This document shows positions 63,539-64,000 of a DNA stretch of 64,000 bases, piece by piece. Position numbers and translations under genes: made by a program. The DNA lies in NCBI RefSeq assembly GCF_001908235.1, contig NZ_LGHK01000022.1, forward strand, positions 1 through 64,000, read 5' to 3'. The stretch's first letter is position 1, and each line of letters starts with the position of its first letter. This DNA comes from Bradyrhizobium sp. NAS96.2 (GTDB taxonomy: Bacteria; Pseudomonadota; Alphaproteobacteria; Rhizobiales; Xanthobacteraceae). The notes below the pieces were generated by a model, which saw nothing but the letters and a program-made list of their open reading frames with translations, was not told the DNA's origin and searched no databases.

Positions 63539-64000
63539 TCGAGTCATCGAAGAGGCAAGCCGGCGCACGGCAGGCGCCGCAGAAGGTCCGGCAGGAAGGC
63601 GAATCCGAAACCAGTCACTTGGTAACGTGCCGCTGAACCGCTCCATGGCGAGACGACTCACGACGCTCCATCGAGTTTGGCGACGTCCAATGCGGAGCAG
63701 ACCCGGGATCGTTACGCAAGCAGGAGCAGTCGGCGCCCGCCCTTGATTGGGTAGCTGGCATAGGACTGAGGATCAAGCTCGAGAGTTCGATCTGCGGAGC
63801 TCTTGCGCGAGTGCACCCACCAGGCTCCTGCATGGCAGTCCGTCTACGTTCAAATGGTGCACCACGTTTGCCCTGATCACGGCGACGACAATCCGCGATT
63901 CACGTTTGATTTTCCCCACGACCAGCTGGTGCGCGAGAACAGCCCTCATCCCGCGGCGACGTTATTAGGTCCTCTCTCTCTTGGCTTGCATAGGCCTGGC

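Noticed and set aside
1..64000. CRISPR arrays, rRNA and tRNA genes
   Set aside because: No regularly spaced repeats, rRNA-like blocks or convincing tRNA cloverleaf were recognised on reading; a covariance-model scan could still find a tRNA.

Overview
The window looks like an accessory region, probably a symbiosis island, of a Bradyrhizobium-type nodulating alphaproteobacterium. The grounds are a NodU carbamoyltransferase, a near-consensus nod box, a type III effector gene behind a tts-box-like site, several sigma54-type promoter candidates, a FixK-like regulator with hemerythrin and HemN, and many decayed insertion-sequence pieces. All family names come from reading translated sequence and motifs; no database search was possible.

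Region 1-23.8 kb is a catabolic block, almost entirely on the minus strand. It holds a ribose/xylose-type ABC transporter (its ATPase cut by the window edge), an amidase, an eight-gene operon (family-1 binding protein, two permeases, PfkB kinase, SDR, HAD phosphatase, MalK-type ATPase, regulator) and a five-gene operon (UPF0261/Tm-1 N-half protein, TIM-barrel PEP-hydrolase-like protein, flavoprotein dehydrogenase, GapN-like dehydrogenase, pyruvate kinase). Four copies of a 10-bp-period direct repeat (TGGGTARGWT then TGGGTA) lie 74-105 bp upstream of minus-strand start codons. The likely, unproven, binder is the regulator at 7232-9007, which fuses a PEP-hydrolase-like TIM barrel to a degenerate AAA+ domain lacking GAFTGA and a Fis-type HTH. 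One of these promoters is duplicated, with opposite halves of the flanking genes decayed in the two copies.

Region 24-34.5 kb holds orphan nodU, a secreted nuclease/carbonic anhydrase pair, a micro-oxic module (FixK-like regulator, hemerythrin, hemN), a small cysteine-rich protein, and a nod box followed by an unassigned small ORF and a terminator-like hairpin.

Region 34.7-40 kb holds a compact plus-strand operon: a 22-residue peptide, a hairpin, a degenerate STAND/TPR protein, a 109-codon ORF, an MFS exporter and a DUF3088 protein. I recognise no described system with this content. A LysR gene and a prolyl oligopeptidase follow on the other strand.

Region 43.9-48.2 kb holds a TylF-like methyltransferase, an LRR-Fic protein with the AvrAC/XopAC layout, and IS fragments.

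Region 48.3-56.1 kb is a tightly coupled seven-gene minus-strand operon: MetRS-like protein, MFS exporter, lysine/ornithine N-hydroxylase, stand-alone cupin, D-amino-acid-oxidase-like flavoprotein, alanine-racemase-like protein and methyltransferase. The hydroxylase, cupin, MetRS and flavoprotein set matches the N-N bond (hydrazine) forming machinery known from actinobacterial s56-p1 and triacsin pathways, here with cupin and MetRS as separate proteins behind a good sigma54 promoter candidate. This is the most interesting system in the window.

Region 56.4-64 kb is sparser: an IS481-type pseudogene, a GSU2403-family nucleotidyltransferase behind a striking AT-rich palindrome, two small phage-like ORFs, a DUF3422 membrane protein and a small one-helix protein.
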